NCBI RefSeq assembly: GCF_048569485.1
Contig: NC_134355.1
Span: 663,453,979-663,517,978 of the forward strand
DNA: 64,000 nucleotides
Direction: 5' to 3'
Source of the DNA: Anomaloglossus baeobatrachus
Lineage: Eukaryota; Chordata; Amphibia; Anura; Aromobatidae
The notes below the pieces were generated by a model. It was not told the origin of the DNA. It searched no databases and was given only the letters and a program-made list of their open reading frames with translations. The position numbers and the translations under genes are program-made. Positions within the stretch are counted from its first letter, which is position 1, and the number at the start of each line of letters is the position of its first letter. Below are positions 10,300 to 20,951 of this stretch, one piece after another.

Positions 10300-11100
10300 T
10301 AGTGAAGGAACGTTTCCCCCCCCCTGAAGACGCCACATAGTATGGTGGCAAATGTTAAATGTTAATGGTAAAATGTTACCTGTTGTTGTAGTGATTAAAC
10401 AGTTTCCCCACTAGGTGCCAGTGTAGAGCAGTGGTTCCCCTGGTAACAGTGGCAGGGAAGGAAGGAGGGGCAGGGCAGCCTAGGTGGGGAAGGGAGGTCT
10501 CTGAAGGCAGAGCAGTGTGCAGAGAGCAGTGTGCAGAAGGCAGTGAGATGTGACTGGAAAGAGAAGTCTGAGGTGACGGGGCAGAGTGTGTGAGTAAAAA
10601 GTGGCAGGCAGCCAGAGTGAGTGCGCAGACAAAGAAGTGGAGGTACACGGGAACGCCCGTAGAAAGCAAGAGAAGTAGTTCCCCGGCAAAGAAGTGAAGA
10701 GGTGAGAACTTATCCGGAGCCGGTAGTCTGTGCTAGATCTGCCCTATAGTAAATCCGGGTTCAGTGTGCAGCTACTAGGGGGTTAACGCATGTCCCCTGC
10801 AGGCGAGGGAAAGTTACCGGGGAAAGAGGAAACCGTCAGCAAGAAGTGTAACTTGTAAACCGATGTGACTTGATGCTGAAAGGTGTAAAGAGGAGTGGGA
10901 ACTCATCCGGAACCGGTAGTGTGTGCTAGATCTGCCCTGCAGTAATTCAGGGTTCAGAGTACAGCTACTAGGGGGTTAACAAGTGTCCCCTGCAGGTGAA
11001 GGAGAGTGACCGTCAGCAAAAAGGGGAAACCGTCAGGAAGGAACGTAATCTGTAACGTTAAAGTGAAGTACTGAAGTAACTTGCTGCTGAGAAGTGTAAC
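10300..11100 (+). repeat. GC-rich block with a ~193-bp direct duplication
   Basis: Two head-to-tail copies lie at about 10690-10885 and 10886-11085. Landmarks GTGTGCTAGATCTGCCCT, CAGCTACTAGGGGGTTAAC and GTCCCCTGCAGG recur 193 bp apart. The GC-rich, purine-biased sequence resembles the leader or promoter part of a retroelement, but no pol-like frame follows. Family unknown. Confidence 0.5.
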
Positions 11101-11105
11101 AGAAA

Positions 11106-11400
11106 ATGGAAGCCTCGTTCAATAAAATGTTTCTTAGTTTACCAGCTGCCTGTCAGTGGCTCTTTACTGGGAGTGGTGAAGAGGCCTGTGAGCCGAGAGA
11201 AAAAGGTGTCACCGAGAAGCAAATTGCCCACATGGAAGTGTCCCTGCCACCCACACTCTGCCCCACAAACAACACCCCTGTTTTAATAGTGACGGCCGGG
11301 CCGGGGGTCAGCCTGTCGCCCAAAGGGGCCACGACTACACCCCCTGAGGCGCCCCCTGCCCCCGTTACATATGTTTTCAAAATTTTGTGTTTGTTGCTTA
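11106..11400 (+). other. Open frame of unknown origin fused to mariner
   Basis: A start codon at 11106 opens a 248-codon frame whose first ~95 residues (MEASFNKMFLSLPAACQWL, then a Pro/Thr-rich stretch with TTTPPEAPPAPV) match nothing I recognise. The frame runs without a stop into mariner transposase sequence. This may be the coding leader of the GC-rich repeat upstream joined by chance to the mariner insertion. Expression is not supported by anything seen. Confidence 0.3.
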
Positions 11401-12312
11401 TGGCAACAGTGTTCTACGCACGCGGGAAAACAAAATGGCGGAGTCATGCGATATTCACAACAACTGAGAGCAGAGGAGTGATAAAATTCTTGTTTCTGCA
11501 AGGAAAGTCCGCCAAGGATATTCATGGTGATATGTCGCAGACATTGGGGGATCAATGCCCTTCATATTCCACAGTTAAGAACTGGGTTGCCAAATTTAAA
11601 ATGGACAACTTCAACACCAATGATGAGGAACGTCCTGGACAACCGAGAGTTGTTGTTGTTCCTGAGATTGTCGATGCTGTGCACAACCTCACACTAGAAA
11701 ATGAATGCATTTCAGTTAAATCAATAGCAGACATCATGGGGATTTCCATTGAACATGTTTGTGTCAAAAGAGTGAAGGCACAGTGGTTCTCCTCGTCCAA
11801 AGAAGTTCAGGTGCAAAAATCAGCCACTAGGGTGATTGCGTCTGTGTTCTGAGATAAGGAGGGCATGTTGCTAGTGGACTACCTTCAAAAGGGTTCCACC
11901 ATCAATGCAAGGTGTTACATTGAACTTTTGGACCAATTGATGGCAGCTCTGAAGGACAAAAGGTATGGCAAGCTGTGCAAAGGAATCTTGTTCCTGCAAG
12001 ACAACGCCTCCACTCACACTGCACAAGCAACCACGGCAAAACTGGCAGAGCTGGGCTTCCAGCTGATTGGCCACCCATCCATCTTATTCACCAGATCTAG
12101 CTCCCTCTGACTATCATCTGGTACCAAATTTCAAATTTCACTCTATTTCTGATGCCATGGTTGCTACGGATGCCTCGTTTAAGGCACAACTGAAATCCTT
12201 CTTTTTGCTAGGCTTAAAGAACTTTGATGTCAGAAGTATGTTGGAGCATCAGTGGAGAGTAGGTGGATTAAATGTAAAGTTTCATCATCCTATCTCGTTT
12301 CTTTCTGGGTAA
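11400..12312 (+). pseudogene. Mariner-like transposase relic
   Basis: The forward strand encodes pieces of a mariner (DD34D-type) transposase: an N-terminal HTH part (ESRGVIKFLFLQGKSAKDIH, YSTVKNWVAKFK, ERPGQPR, VKSIADIMGIS) and a C-terminal catalytic part (LLVDYLQKGSTIN, FLQDNASTHTA, YSPDLAPSDYHL). The segment carrying the first catalytic Asp is missing between them. A TGA at 11850-11852 stands where the family has Trp before DKEG, and there is a frameshift near 12080. Clearly dead; inverted ends were not identified. It lies in intron 3. Confidence 0.8.
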
Positions 12313-12353
12313 AGCCAAAGACTTATCAGCAGCTTATCGTATACAGTTATATA

Positions 12354-12355
12354 TT

Positions 12356-12409
<54 letters not shown>
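12354..12409. repeat. (TA)n microsatellite at Tc1 target
   Basis: Nearly pure TA repeat. The Tc1 element that follows uses its last TA as the left target dinucleotide, so the insertion may have landed in a TA-rich site. Confidence 0.95.
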
Positions 12410-12412
<3 letters not shown>

Positions 12413-14061
12413 TTAGGTCCAGAAACATTTGGACAGTGACACAAGTTTTGTTATTTTAGCTGTTTACAAAAACATGTTCAGAAACACAATTATATATATA
12501 ATATGGGCTGAAAGTGCACACTCCCAGCTGCAATATGAGAGTTTTCACATCCAAATCGGAGAAAGGGTTTAGGAATCATAGCTCTGTAATGCATAGCCTC
12601 CTCTTTTTCAAGGGACCAAAAGTAATTGGACAAGGGACTCTAAGGGCTGCAATTAACTCTGAAGGCATCTCCCTCGTTAACCTGTAATCAATGAAGTAGT
12701 TAAAAGGTCTGGGGTTGATTACAGGTGTGTGGTTTTGCATTTGGAAGCTGTTGCTGTGGCCAGATAACATGCGGTCTAAGGAACTCTCAATTGAGGTGAA
12801 GCAGAACATCCTGAGGATGGAAAAAAAGAAAAAATCCATCAGAGAGATAGCAGACATGCTTGGAGTAGCAAAATCAACAGTCGGGTACATTCTGAGAAAA
12901 AAGGAATTGACTGGTGAGCTTGGGAACTCAAAAAGGCCTGGGCGTCCACGGATGACAACAGTGGTGGATGATCGCCGCATAATTTCTTTGGTGAAGAAGA
13001 ACCCGTTCACAACATCAACTGAAGTCCAGAACACTCTCAGTGAAGTAGGTGTATCTGTCTCTAAGTCAACAGTAAAGAGAAGACTCCATGAAAGTAAATA
13101 CAAAGGGTTCACATCTAGATGCAAACCATTCATCAATTCCAAAAATAGAAAGACCAGAGTTAAATTTGCTGAAAAACACCTCATGAAGCCAGCTCAGTTC
13201 TGGAAAAGTATTCTATGGACAGATGAGACAAAGATCAACCTGTACCAGAATGATGGGAAGAAAAAAGTTTGGAGAAGAAAGGGAACGGCACATGATCCAA
13301 GGCACACCACATCCTCTGTAAAACATGGTGGAGGCAACGTGATGGCATGGGCATGCATGGCTTTCAATGGCACTGGGTCACTTGTGTTTATTGATGACAT
13401 AACAGCAGACAAGAGTAGCCGGATGAATTCTGAAGTGTACCGGGATATACTTTCAGCCCAGATTCAGCCAAATACCGCAAAGTTGATCGGACGGCGCTTC
13501 ATAGTACAGATGGACAATGATCCCAAGCATACAGCTAAAGCTACCCAGGAGTTCATGAGTGCAAAAAAGTGGAACATTCTGCAATGGCCAAGTCAATCAC
13601 CAGATCTTAACCCAATTGAGCATGCATTTCACTTGCTCAAATCCAGACTTAAGACGGAAAGACCCACAAACAAGCAAGACCTGAAGGCTGCGGCTGTAAA
13701 GGCCTGGCAAAGCATTAAGAAGGAGGAAACCCAGCGTTTGGTGATGTTCATGGGTTCCAGACTTAAGGCAGTGATTGCCTCCAAAGGATTCGCAACAAAA
13801 TATTGAAAATAAAAATATTTTGTTTGGGTTTGGTTTATTTGTCCAATTACTTTTGACCTCCTAAAATGTAGAGTGTTTGTAAAGAAATGTGTACAATTCC
13901 TACAATTTCTATCAGATATTTTTGTTCAAACCTTCAAATTAAACGTTACAATCTGCACTTGAATTCTGTTGTAGAGGTTTCATTTCAAATCCAATGTGGT
14001 GGCATGCAGAGCCCAACTCGCGAAAATTGTGTCACTGTCCAAATATTTCTGGACCTAACTG
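12410..14061 (+). mobile_element. Tc1 transposon, copy 1, apparently intact
   Basis: The element is 1652 bp, flanked by TA at 12408-12409 and 14062-14063. Outer ends are near-perfect inverted repeats (CAGTTAGGTCCAGAAACATT; right end inverse CAGTTAGGTCCAGAAATATT, continuing TTGGACAGTGACACAA on both). A second inverted pair lies inside: AAAAGTAATTGGACAA near 12607 and TTGTCCAATTACTTTTGA near 13840. This outer-plus-inner arrangement is the IR/DR layout of several Tc1 families. The single gene is at 12769-13806. A copy of identical length is at 21390-23041. Confidence 0.93.
12769..13806 (+). CDS. Tc1-type DD34E transposase, full length
   Basis: The protein has 345 residues, about the normal Tc1 length, with no internal stop. 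Start at MRSKELSIEV is preferred over an ATG 54 nt upstream because relatives begin here. Residues 1-110 hold the paired-type helix-turn-helix domains, with an AT-hook/NLS-like KRPGRPR at 55-61. The catalytic triad is complete: D152 (WTDETK), D249 (MDNDPKHTA) and E284 (DLNPIEH), D and E separated by 34 residues. A GGG loop (KHGGGN) sits at 185-190. The enzyme would bind the element's ends and cut and paste it into TA sites. Whether it is expressed cannot be seen. Confidence 0.93.
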   Translation: MRSKELSIEVKQNILRMEKKKKSIREIADMLGVAKSTVGYILRKKELTGELGNSKRPGRPRMTTVVDDRRIISLVKKNPFTTSTEVQNTLSEVGVSVSKSTVKRRLHESKYKGFTSRCKPFINSKNRKTRVKFAEKHLMKPAQFWKSILWTDETKINLYQNDGKKKVWRRKGTAHDPRHTTSSVKHGGGNVMAWACMAFNGTGSLVFIDDITADKSSRMNSEVYRDILSAQIQPNTAKLIGRRFIVQMDNDPKHTAKATQEFMSAKKWNILQWPSQSPDLNPIEHAFHLLKSRLKTERPTNKQDLKAAAVKAWQSIKKEETQRLVMFMGSRLKAVIASKGFATKY

Positions 14062-14360
14062 TATATATAGGTGAGAAAGAGGTTGCACTAAAAACATAGC
14101 AAAAAAAAGTGCAAAAAAATTCCATGACTTTAATAGAAATAGTCCAGCTCACCACATACTTCGGCGTTTAGTCCTCCAACGCCATGGAAGCACAGGATCC
14201 CGCTGCTGATATCAGCGTATGTATCAACAAGTGAGGAAAAAGGAACCAGCTACCAGGAAAAATGTCAATAAAATCCGCTTCTTTATTGGATTCTTTAAAA
14301 TCATAGAAATTAGTGAATCTCACAACAAAAAGACAGGAGTCACAACCAACACTGGACACC

Positions 14361-14390
14361 AGACGCGTTTCGATTAGAAACTGATCTTAG
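14361..14390 (-). ncRNA. Hammerhead-like motif, partial
   Basis: On the minus strand it reads CTAA-GATCAG-TTT-CTAATC-GAAAC-GCGTCT. The stem pairs GAT with ATC and AG with CT around one mismatch, followed by the constant GAAACGCGTC. The 5' CTGANGA part is cut off by the MITE inserted at 14392, so only half of the core remains. Confidence 0.4.
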
Positions 14391-14391
14391 A

Positions 14392-15132
14392 CTAAAGCTG
14401 GTGTCACACTAAGCGACAGCGACAACGACGTCGCTGTTACGTCACCATTTTCGGTGACGTAACAGCGACCTTGTAAGTCGCTGTTATGATCGCTGCTTAG
14501 CTGTCAAACAGCAGAAGCAGCGATCATAACGTCGCTACATGTGCAGAGAGCAGGGAGCCGCGCTTAGCGCTGGCTCCTTGCTCTCCTAGGTACAGTACAT
14601 ATCGGGTTAATTAACCCGATGTGTACTGCAGCTACATGTCACAGTGCAGAGAGCAAGGAGCCGCGCGCACTGCTTAGCGCTGGCTCCTTGCTCTCCTTGC
14701 TACAGTATGCATCGGGTTAAGTACCCGATGCATACTGCAGCCACATGTCACAGTGCAGGAGCCGGCACTGGCAGCAAGAGCGGAGGCTGGTAACCAGCGT
14801 AAACATCGGGTAACTAGGGAAAGGTCTTCCCTTGGTTACCCGATGTTTACGCTGGTTACAGCTTACCGCAGCTGCCAGTGCCGGCTCCTGATCGCTTCAT
14901 TTCGTCGCTCTCTCGCTGTCACACACAGCGATGTGTGTGTCACAGCGGGAGAGTGACGACCAAAAAATGAAGCTGGACATTCAGCAACGACCGGCGACCT
15001 CACAGCAGGGGCCAGGTCGTTGCTGGATGTCACACACAGCGACAGCGACGGGACGTCGCTGCAACGTCACAGAAAATGGTGACGTAGCAGCGACGTCGTT
15101 GTCGTCGTCGTTATGTGTGACACCAGCTTTAG
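14392..15132. mobile_element. MITE, GACGTCGCTG family, 741 bp
   Basis: Perfect 18-bp inverted ends CTAAAGCTGGTGTCACAC and GTGTGACACCAGCTTTAG bound a GC-rich interior of stacked palindromes, such as CGTAAACATCGGGTAAC against GTTACCCGATGTTTACG. It is the cleanest copy of the family also seen at 8496-9211. No open frame codes for a transposase, so it must be mobilised by an enzyme encoded elsewhere. Confidence 0.8.
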
Positions 15133-15566
15133 TGAGGCTCACACCTTGAGCTGAAACATTTGTGTACCTTTGGCTGGAAATACTTTTTGTTCCCATTTTG
15201 TTGCTATGTTTGGAGTGCGACCTTTATTTCTCTAATTCATTATTCTTATGCATTTGCAAGTGGATTTAGAGGACCGCATCCATATGTTGCAAGGCTTGTG
15301 CATCGCCACGTTTTTTTTTATTTACATACAGTAAATATCTCAGGTGGATGTTCAAAGTTCATATTCTCTTAATTGTTCACCAAATTTTCCACAATTTTTT
15401 TTATGGATATCAAAAATAATGCCTCCAATTTCTCTGAAAAGATGTTTATGAAGCTGAGGTCTTCCTGGACTATATACAATCCATTTAAGCTCTTTAGCAC
15501 AATCTCAGACTTATGAATGTCAAAGTGACTTCATAAAATATGTCTACGGGTAATTGGATGGCAAAA

Positions 15567-16095
15567 AAGCCTGCTTTACATGCTTCAATTTCTCGTGCAA
15601 TCGCATTTCGATCGTACCCGCCCCCATCGTTTGTGCGGCACGGGCAATATTTTGCCCGTGTCGCACAAAGTCGTTAACCCCTGTCACACGTACTTACCTT
15701 CCAAACGACCTCGCTGTGGGCGGCAAACATCCACTTCCTGTAAGGGGGACGGACGTTCGGCATCACAGCGACGTCACACAGCGGCCAGCCAATAGAAGCG
15801 GAGGGGCGGAGATGAGCGGGACGTAAAAATCCCACCCACCTCCTTCCTTCCGCATTGCCAGCGGGACGCAGGTAAGCTGCAGTTCATCGTTCCCGGGGTG
15901 TCACACGGAGCGATGTGTGCTGCCTTGGGAACAATGAACAACCGGACGTTCAATTTTTAGAAAATGAGTGACGCGTCAACGAGCAATAAGGTAAGTATTT
16001 TTGCTCGTTGTCATACAATACCAGATGTGTGTTACTAACGACGTGACCCCGACGACACATCATAAGATATATCGTAGCGTGTAAAGCCCGCTTTA
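15567..16095. mobile_element. MITE (TTTACAC family), second copy
   Basis: Left end AAGCCTGCTTTACATGC and right end GTGTAAAGCCCGCTTTAG mark a 529-bp element. Interior blocks CGTTTGTGCGGCACGGGCAA, TTCATCGTTCCCGGGGTG and CACACGGAGCGATGTGTGC match the copies at 1330-1906 and 41129-41696. Confidence 0.7.
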
Positions 16096-16925
16096 GTTCT
16101 CCTTGTTGTACAATTTCTCTCTCTATCACTACGGCTAAGCTGTGAGCTGTGACGTCCTCACTATCCATAGTCACCACAGAATGACTGTTTCAGTTCCTGC
16201 TTTTACTTTTATGCTGGCTATGTCAGTCAATCCTGATTGGCTGTATTATACCATGTGATAAAGCTGTAAGGGATTATGGGTAAACACGCAGTCATGTCCG
16301 AGGTCATGGGATCCTCCTCTGCTACAACAATCTTCTTTTTTTATCAAAAAAATATTAACCAAATTCCCTATTTTTTGTATGTGCACTATTTCTGTGTATT
16401 TACCTACTTTAGGCTATTTGTTCATTTTTGTTTTTTCTTGGATGTTGCTGTTTAATGTCCAGAATGATCATGCTCCTACACATTGCATATATACAAACTT
16501 TTATTCCAGTTAATTTTTTCAGTTCATTTTTTTTCGGTCAATACAAGTAAGGGTGCGACCTCTCTTTCTTTAAGCTGGACATTACATTTAGCTTCCCATT
16601 GCTGGGTGTTGGGCCCTGGTCCTGTTCAGTCCTTTTTACTTTTATTTACTGTTATTTCATGTCATCAGTGCAGTCTGTTTCAGTCTGCTTTAGTCTATTT
16701 CAGGGGCTAGGCTGGTCCCTGCTCTAAGTGGTTGTCAATTTCATTGTTTATTCAAAAGAGCTCCCTTTTTACTTTGTAATATTCTTTTCAATGCACAGTG
16801 ACAGTACACTCCCTCGCCAGCTCTGATAAGATGTGACGAGCTGACAAGTGAGTGCTCTGCTACTGCACATTGTAAAATACAGCCAGCAGGAACCAACCCC
16901 ACCCCTGATAATGTTATCTATTTTA

Positions 16926-18713
16926 GGCCTGAAACACACATCCGTTAAACACGTGTGTATTTGGTCCATTTCCGTATGTACCGGAGACACAGACAAACAT
17001 GCACCAATGTTAATCTATCATTGAGGTCAGACGTGTGTTATTCCATAAGGTCCGTGTGTCCGTGTCCGTGATCCATATGTGTTTCCATTTTGCACGGAAG
17101 CATGTCCGTTTTCTGCACGGAACACGCACATATGGACCCCATGAAAGTCAATGGGTATGTGCGCACAATAACGTGACACGGATGCATCTCTTTATGCTCC
17201 GTGTACATTTTGTGCTTTTTTGTAGCGATGTCGGTCATTCTTTCTTTCCAGTGTATGTCGGTCAATCTCCCTCAGTCCGTCGGTCGGTCTCTCTCTGTCT
17301 GTCTGTCTCTCTCTCTGTCTTGTCTGTCCCTCTCTCTGTCTGTTGGTCAGTCTCCCCCCTCTCTCATACTCACTGATCCCCGATCACCGGCGCAGCGCTG
17401 CACGGCTGTCACACTGCTCCGGCAGCTTTTACTATTTTGAAAAAGCTGGCCGCTCATTATTCAATCTCGTATTCCCTGCTTTCCCCGCCCACCGGCGCCT
17501 ATGATTGGTTGCAGTGAGACACACCCCCACGCTAAGTGACAGCTGTCTCACTGCAACCAATCACAGCCGCCGGTGGGCGGGTCTATACTGTGCAGTAAAA
17601 TAAATAAATAAATAATTTAAAAAAAAAACGACGTGCGGTCCCCCCCCCATTTTGATACCAGCCAGGGTAAAGCCACACTGCTGAAGGCTGGTATTCTCAG
17701 GATGGGGAGCTCCACATTATGGGGAGCCCCCCAGCCTAACAATATCAGCCAGCAGCCGCCCAGAATTGCCGCATCCATTACATGCGACAGTTCTGGGACT
17801 CTACCCGGCTCTTCCCGAATTGCTCTGGTGCGTTGGCAATTGGGGTAATAAAGAGTTAATGGCAACCCATAGCTGCAACTAAGTCCAAGATTAATCATTG
17901 CAGGCATCTCCCCGAGATACCTTCCATGATTAATCTGTAAGTTACAGTAAATAAACACACACAACGAAAAATCCTTTATTTGAAATAATAAACACTAAAA
18001 ATAGCCCTCGTTCACCAATTTATTATGCCCAAAATTCCCATCCATGTCCGGCGTAATCCACGGAGGTCCCGCGTCGCTTCCAGCTCTGCTACATGAAGGT
18101 GACAGGAGCGGCAGAAGAACACCGCTGCTCCTGTCAGTTCCACACAGCAACTGAGGTGAGTATCGCGATAAGCTGAGCTGTCACTGAGGTTACTCGCGGC
18201 CACCGCTGGATCCTCCAACTGTGATAGCAAGTCGCCCGAGTGACAGCGATGGAGTCACAGGTGAGTTGCGGTCAAGGATGGAGGATCCAGCTAGCCACGG
18301 GTAACCTGAGTGACGGCAGCGCTAATCGCGCTGCTCACTTCAGTCACTCAGGGGATTAGTGGTCACCGGTGAGACCATTAATCAGGACACGACACAGACA
18401 GAGCCGCGGTATGACAATGAAGTCGGGTGAAGTTCACCCGAGTTCATTCTCAGCGCACGACTCTGTCTGCTGTCAGCGGGTATCTAGCAACGACATTTAG
18501 CATCACACACGGACATTTCACATGGAAAACACACACACATGTCAGTTACAAATCTCACGCACACACAGACATTCCACACGCACACACGGCTAGCATACGC
18601 CATTCACACGGATGCCACACATACCATAAAAACGGACACAAAAACAGGACTTGGACTCGAAAAACGGACCGTAACACACGTGTGTGCATTTTCACGGATG
18701 TGTGTTTCAGGCC
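16926..18713. mobile_element. Harbinger-like non-autonomous element
   Basis: The 1788-bp element has 20-bp inverted ends, GGCCTGAAACACACATCCGT and its inverse, and is flanked by TTA on each side (16923-16925 and 18714-18716). A 3-bp TTA/TAA target duplication is the mark of PIF/Harbinger transposons. The interior is rich in CCGTGT-type repeats and contains a TCTG/TCTC microsatellite at 17277-17355 and an internal dispersed repeat near 17590-18030. No transposase frame is seen, so it depended on another copy. Superfamily assignment rests on ends and target length only. Confidence 0.65.
17590..18030. repeat. Dispersed 'GGTGAACGAGGG' repeat
   Basis: Blocks such as GATACCAGCCAGGGTAAAGC, GTTGGCAATTGGGGTAATA and GCCCTCGTTCACCAATTTA recur in worn form, in both orientations, at 31960-33530, 34910-35160, 45960-46180 and 47090-47540. 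The family appears non-coding and abundant. Its true ends were not resolved. Confidence 0.5.
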
Positions 18714-19195
18714 TTAGAGGGTGGACTGGTCTCTGCTCAACAGGTTTTCTCCTTAAAATGACAGTGCACTCACTTGCCGTCTCATCTTGGTGAGGGAATC
18801 ACACTGTCACTGTGTATTGAAAGGAATATCACATAGTGAGCTGATAGGTCAAAATTGACAACCAATGCATGTTGAGTAAAGCAGGGACTACCGCCTGAAA
18901 CGGACATTACTTTTGACACTTTGTTTCATGATGGGGACAGGGGCTGCAGCTGTGACTGCAACCTCTGCCTTGTTTGAGTATCCCAGCATTCACTGTGGAT
19001 TTTCAAAGAAAATATAATCAAAACAGAAGTAGGTAAAAAAAATAATCTGTTACATTAGATAGAGTATCGTAGGGATTTTTTTAATTTAAGTATATTAGAA
19101 GATCAATTAGAATATTACAATAAATAACCTTTTAAACTTAAAATCAATAATAGTTTCCCCTTTAAAGCCCAAGAGAGCCGAAATATACCACTCAC

Positions 19196-19345
19196 CTTCA
19201 TATGATTTCATCTTCTGCACTAAACACTCGGCCTCCTCAATGATCTTGTCTTCTATGGTTCTCTTCCCCATTCCATAATCTCGTAGCGTGGAGAGGGTAA
19301 ATCTTCTCATCACTTTCCAGTTCTCCCCATTGGAAGAGATAACTC
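19196..19345 (-). CDS. CYP2-family P450 gene, exon 3 (C-helix)
   Basis: The 150-nt exon has the invariant CYP2 exon 3 length and phase 1 at both ends. It covers residues 113-162 and holds the C-helix heme-propionate motif WxxxR (W122-K-V-M-R126) in [12 protein letters not shown]. The following [10 protein letters not shown] and [12 protein letters not shown] are very close to CYP2K wording. The acceptor (TTTTCAG) is at 19346-19347 and the donor (GAAG|GTGAG) at 19194-19195. A Penelope-like insertion begins only about 40 bp upstream of the acceptor. Confidence 0.94.
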
Positions 19346-19461
19346 CTGAAAATAAAGGACATATTATACCCATTCATAACATATGGAAGAGAAAGGAAAA
19401 GCAAGGAGAGCGCGATGAGTAGCACCCGTGAAAAGATTGATGTAAAATAACTATTTCTACT

Positions 19462-19734
19462 GGCCTCCAGTATGTCGGTCGCACTATGCAAGAGATGCAT
19501 TTAAGATTGAATAAGCATAGACACAACATAAAGACAGAATACCAGTTGCACAGTCTTACAAGACACTTTAATACTGTACACCAGAGAGATCCAAGTAAAT
19601 TGAGGTTAATCATTATTGATCATATAAATAACAAAGATCCAGATTCGCTAACAAGATTAATCAAGAAGGAAAGCTTCTGGATTTCTAAGCTTGGTACTCT
19701 GACTCCAGAAGGGCATAACCTCGCTTTGGACAAT
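19462..19734 (+). pseudogene. GIY-YIG endonuclease end of Penelope-like ORF
   Basis: The forward frame reads LQYVGRTMQEMHLRLNKHRH, then SLTRHFNTVHQRDPSKLRLI, then ESFWISKLGTLTPEGHNLALDN. YVGRT corresponds to the YIG half of the GIY-YIG fold, the R in LRLNKHRHNI to the catalytic Arg region and the E in ESFWI to the metal-binding Glu. This is the C-terminal domain of Penelope-like polyproteins. After the nested element the frame would continue VAKR and stop at 20393-20395, so the domain end is otherwise complete. Confidence 0.75.
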
Positions 19735-20366
19735 TATAAAACAGGATAGGACACATGCAGACCAATTCCACATTGTATATTGGGGAACCTCTCATAAAAC
19801 ATATATCAAACCAGAGAGCAAAGAGAGGGGAGAAGATACCCCGTATAGGATATTAAAGGATACACTTCAAATCTTAGTCAGGTGAAAAAATCATGAACAA
19901 TCTTTATTAAGTACAAAGAGATCCAGATAAAATGACACCAAAGCAGTGACCCAGGGATTTACAAACAGTTACATATATAGCCAGGTAAGATACGCACTGC
20001 CCTGAGGAAGATACGAAACGCGTCGGTGTGCGGTGGCATTCGGTCTGTTGAGGCTTCACCATGAGTAAGTAAACTATGCAGTGTATTATATGCCCACATG
20101 TGTTTCTCACTGGGAGCTTTTCTCCACATATGTGAGTCAAATATGCAGTTTCCTCTCATGGTGACTCCTCTGACCTGATTGCCCCTTTGTGTGCTCTGGG
20201 TTTTTATTCTCTTACCTGGCTATATATGTAACTGTTTGTAAATCCCTGGGTCACTGCTTTGGTGTCATTTTATCTGGATCTCTTTGTACTTAATAAAGAT
20301 TGTTCATGATTTTTTCACCTGACTAAGATTTGAAGTGTATCCTTTAATATCCTATACGGGGTATCT
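19735..20366. mobile_element. Inverted-repeat element with hammerhead-like core
   Basis: This 632-bp insertion sits inside the Penelope-like relic and is flanked by a 14-bp duplication, TCGCTTTGGACAAT (19721-19734 and 20367-20380). A tail of about 100 bp is followed by 158-bp inverted arms (19833-19990 and 20210-20367) and a central part of about 220 bp that starts with the motif at 20001-20024. The right arm ends exactly at the duplication. The same design recurs at 33536-34901. Long, variable duplications and inverted terminal repeats with a tail fit Penelope-type retrotransposition better than a DNA transposon. Confidence 0.7.
20001..20027 (+). ncRNA. Hammerhead-like motif, GUC form
   Basis: The stretch reads C-CTGAGGA-A-GATAC-GAAA-CGCGTC-GG. 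All three constant blocks are present: CUGANGA, GAAA and a GUC cleavage-type triplet. Stem II is minimal (G...C around ATA). Flanking GCACTGCC and GGTGTGC can pair partly as stem I. The palindrome ACGCGT would let two molecules pair as a dimer, as proposed for hammerheads with short stem III. Confidence 0.5.
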
Positions 20367-20634
20367 TCGCTTTGGACAATGTTGCTAAACGGTGAAGATG
20401 TAGCATCCTGAATAGAGGAGAGGTCTCCTGTTTGAAATATGGGAATAGACATAGTCTAAATAGCTCAGTTATGGAGGAACATGACAGAATTTGATGTCCC
20501 GGAATGGTTTTCTTACTCCCTAAAATTGAAATTAAAATCTAATATATAATATAGAGGATCAGATTGGCGTATGTAATTCTTAATTTTTAATTGTTTTTAA
20601 TTTTTTTTATCATTTTTATGAATTATATTTTTAA

Positions 20635-20635
<1 letters not shown>

Positions 20636-20685
<50 letters not shown>
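20636..20685. repeat. (ATT)n microsatellite
   Basis: About 16 ATT/TTA repeats in the 3' part of the Penelope-like relic. Confidence 0.95.
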
Positions 20686-20913
20686 TTATTTCTATATTCT
20701 TTTGATTCTATGTTTTATGGAATATAATATTTTATTATAATATTTTATTAGAATGTTTTTATGCACATAGTTGTATAGAGGCTGTTTATAAGATATAGTA
20801 TGGTCCAGTTTTTATAGGGTTAATTGCTAACAGTCTTCTTTTTAATTGATATAGCTATTAGTCTAATTAGGATTTGCCTTGATATGTCATGTTTGTATGG
20901 TCTCATTATATCA

Positions 20914-20951
20914 CCTGAGGAAGACAACACACTGGTTGTCAAAACATGTTG
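20914..20951 (+). ncRNA. Hammerhead-like motif at Penelope 3' end
   Basis: The layout is C-CTGAGGA-A-GACAAC, loop ACACTG, GTTGTC-AAAA-CATGTT. The six-base stem II is perfectly paired. The GAAA block is worn to AAAA and the palindrome is CATG-centred. It lies about 110 nt before the end of the Penelope-like relic on the same strand as the nuclease frame. Confidence 0.5.

Larger units (their letters stand above)
14100..15390 (-). mobile_element. Element relic with hammerhead-like motif, split by MITE
   Basis: Sequence on both sides of a nested MITE (14392-15132) appears to belong to one older repeat. Its left part ends in a hammerhead-like motif at 14361-14390. By analogy with 19735-20366 and 33536-34901 it is probably a Penelope-derived or similar non-autonomous element. 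Its borders and any inverted arm could not be confirmed. Confidence 0.35.
16690..18900. repeat. Older palindromic repeat split by Harbinger-like insert
   Basis: Flanks of the element at 16926-18713 are inverted relatives of one another: GGTCCCTGCTCTAAGTGG ... GTTGTCAATTT on the left and AAATTGACAACC ... GTAAAGCAGGGAC on the right, plus CAATGCACAGTGACAG against CTGTCACTGTGTATTG. A foldback of roughly 400 bp was present before the later element landed in it. Confidence 0.6.

Noticed and set aside
17035-17440. ORFs rich in Ser/Leu/Val (LSVSLSVLSVPLSV)
   Set aside because: Generated by the TCTG/TCTC microsatellite inside the Harbinger-like element.
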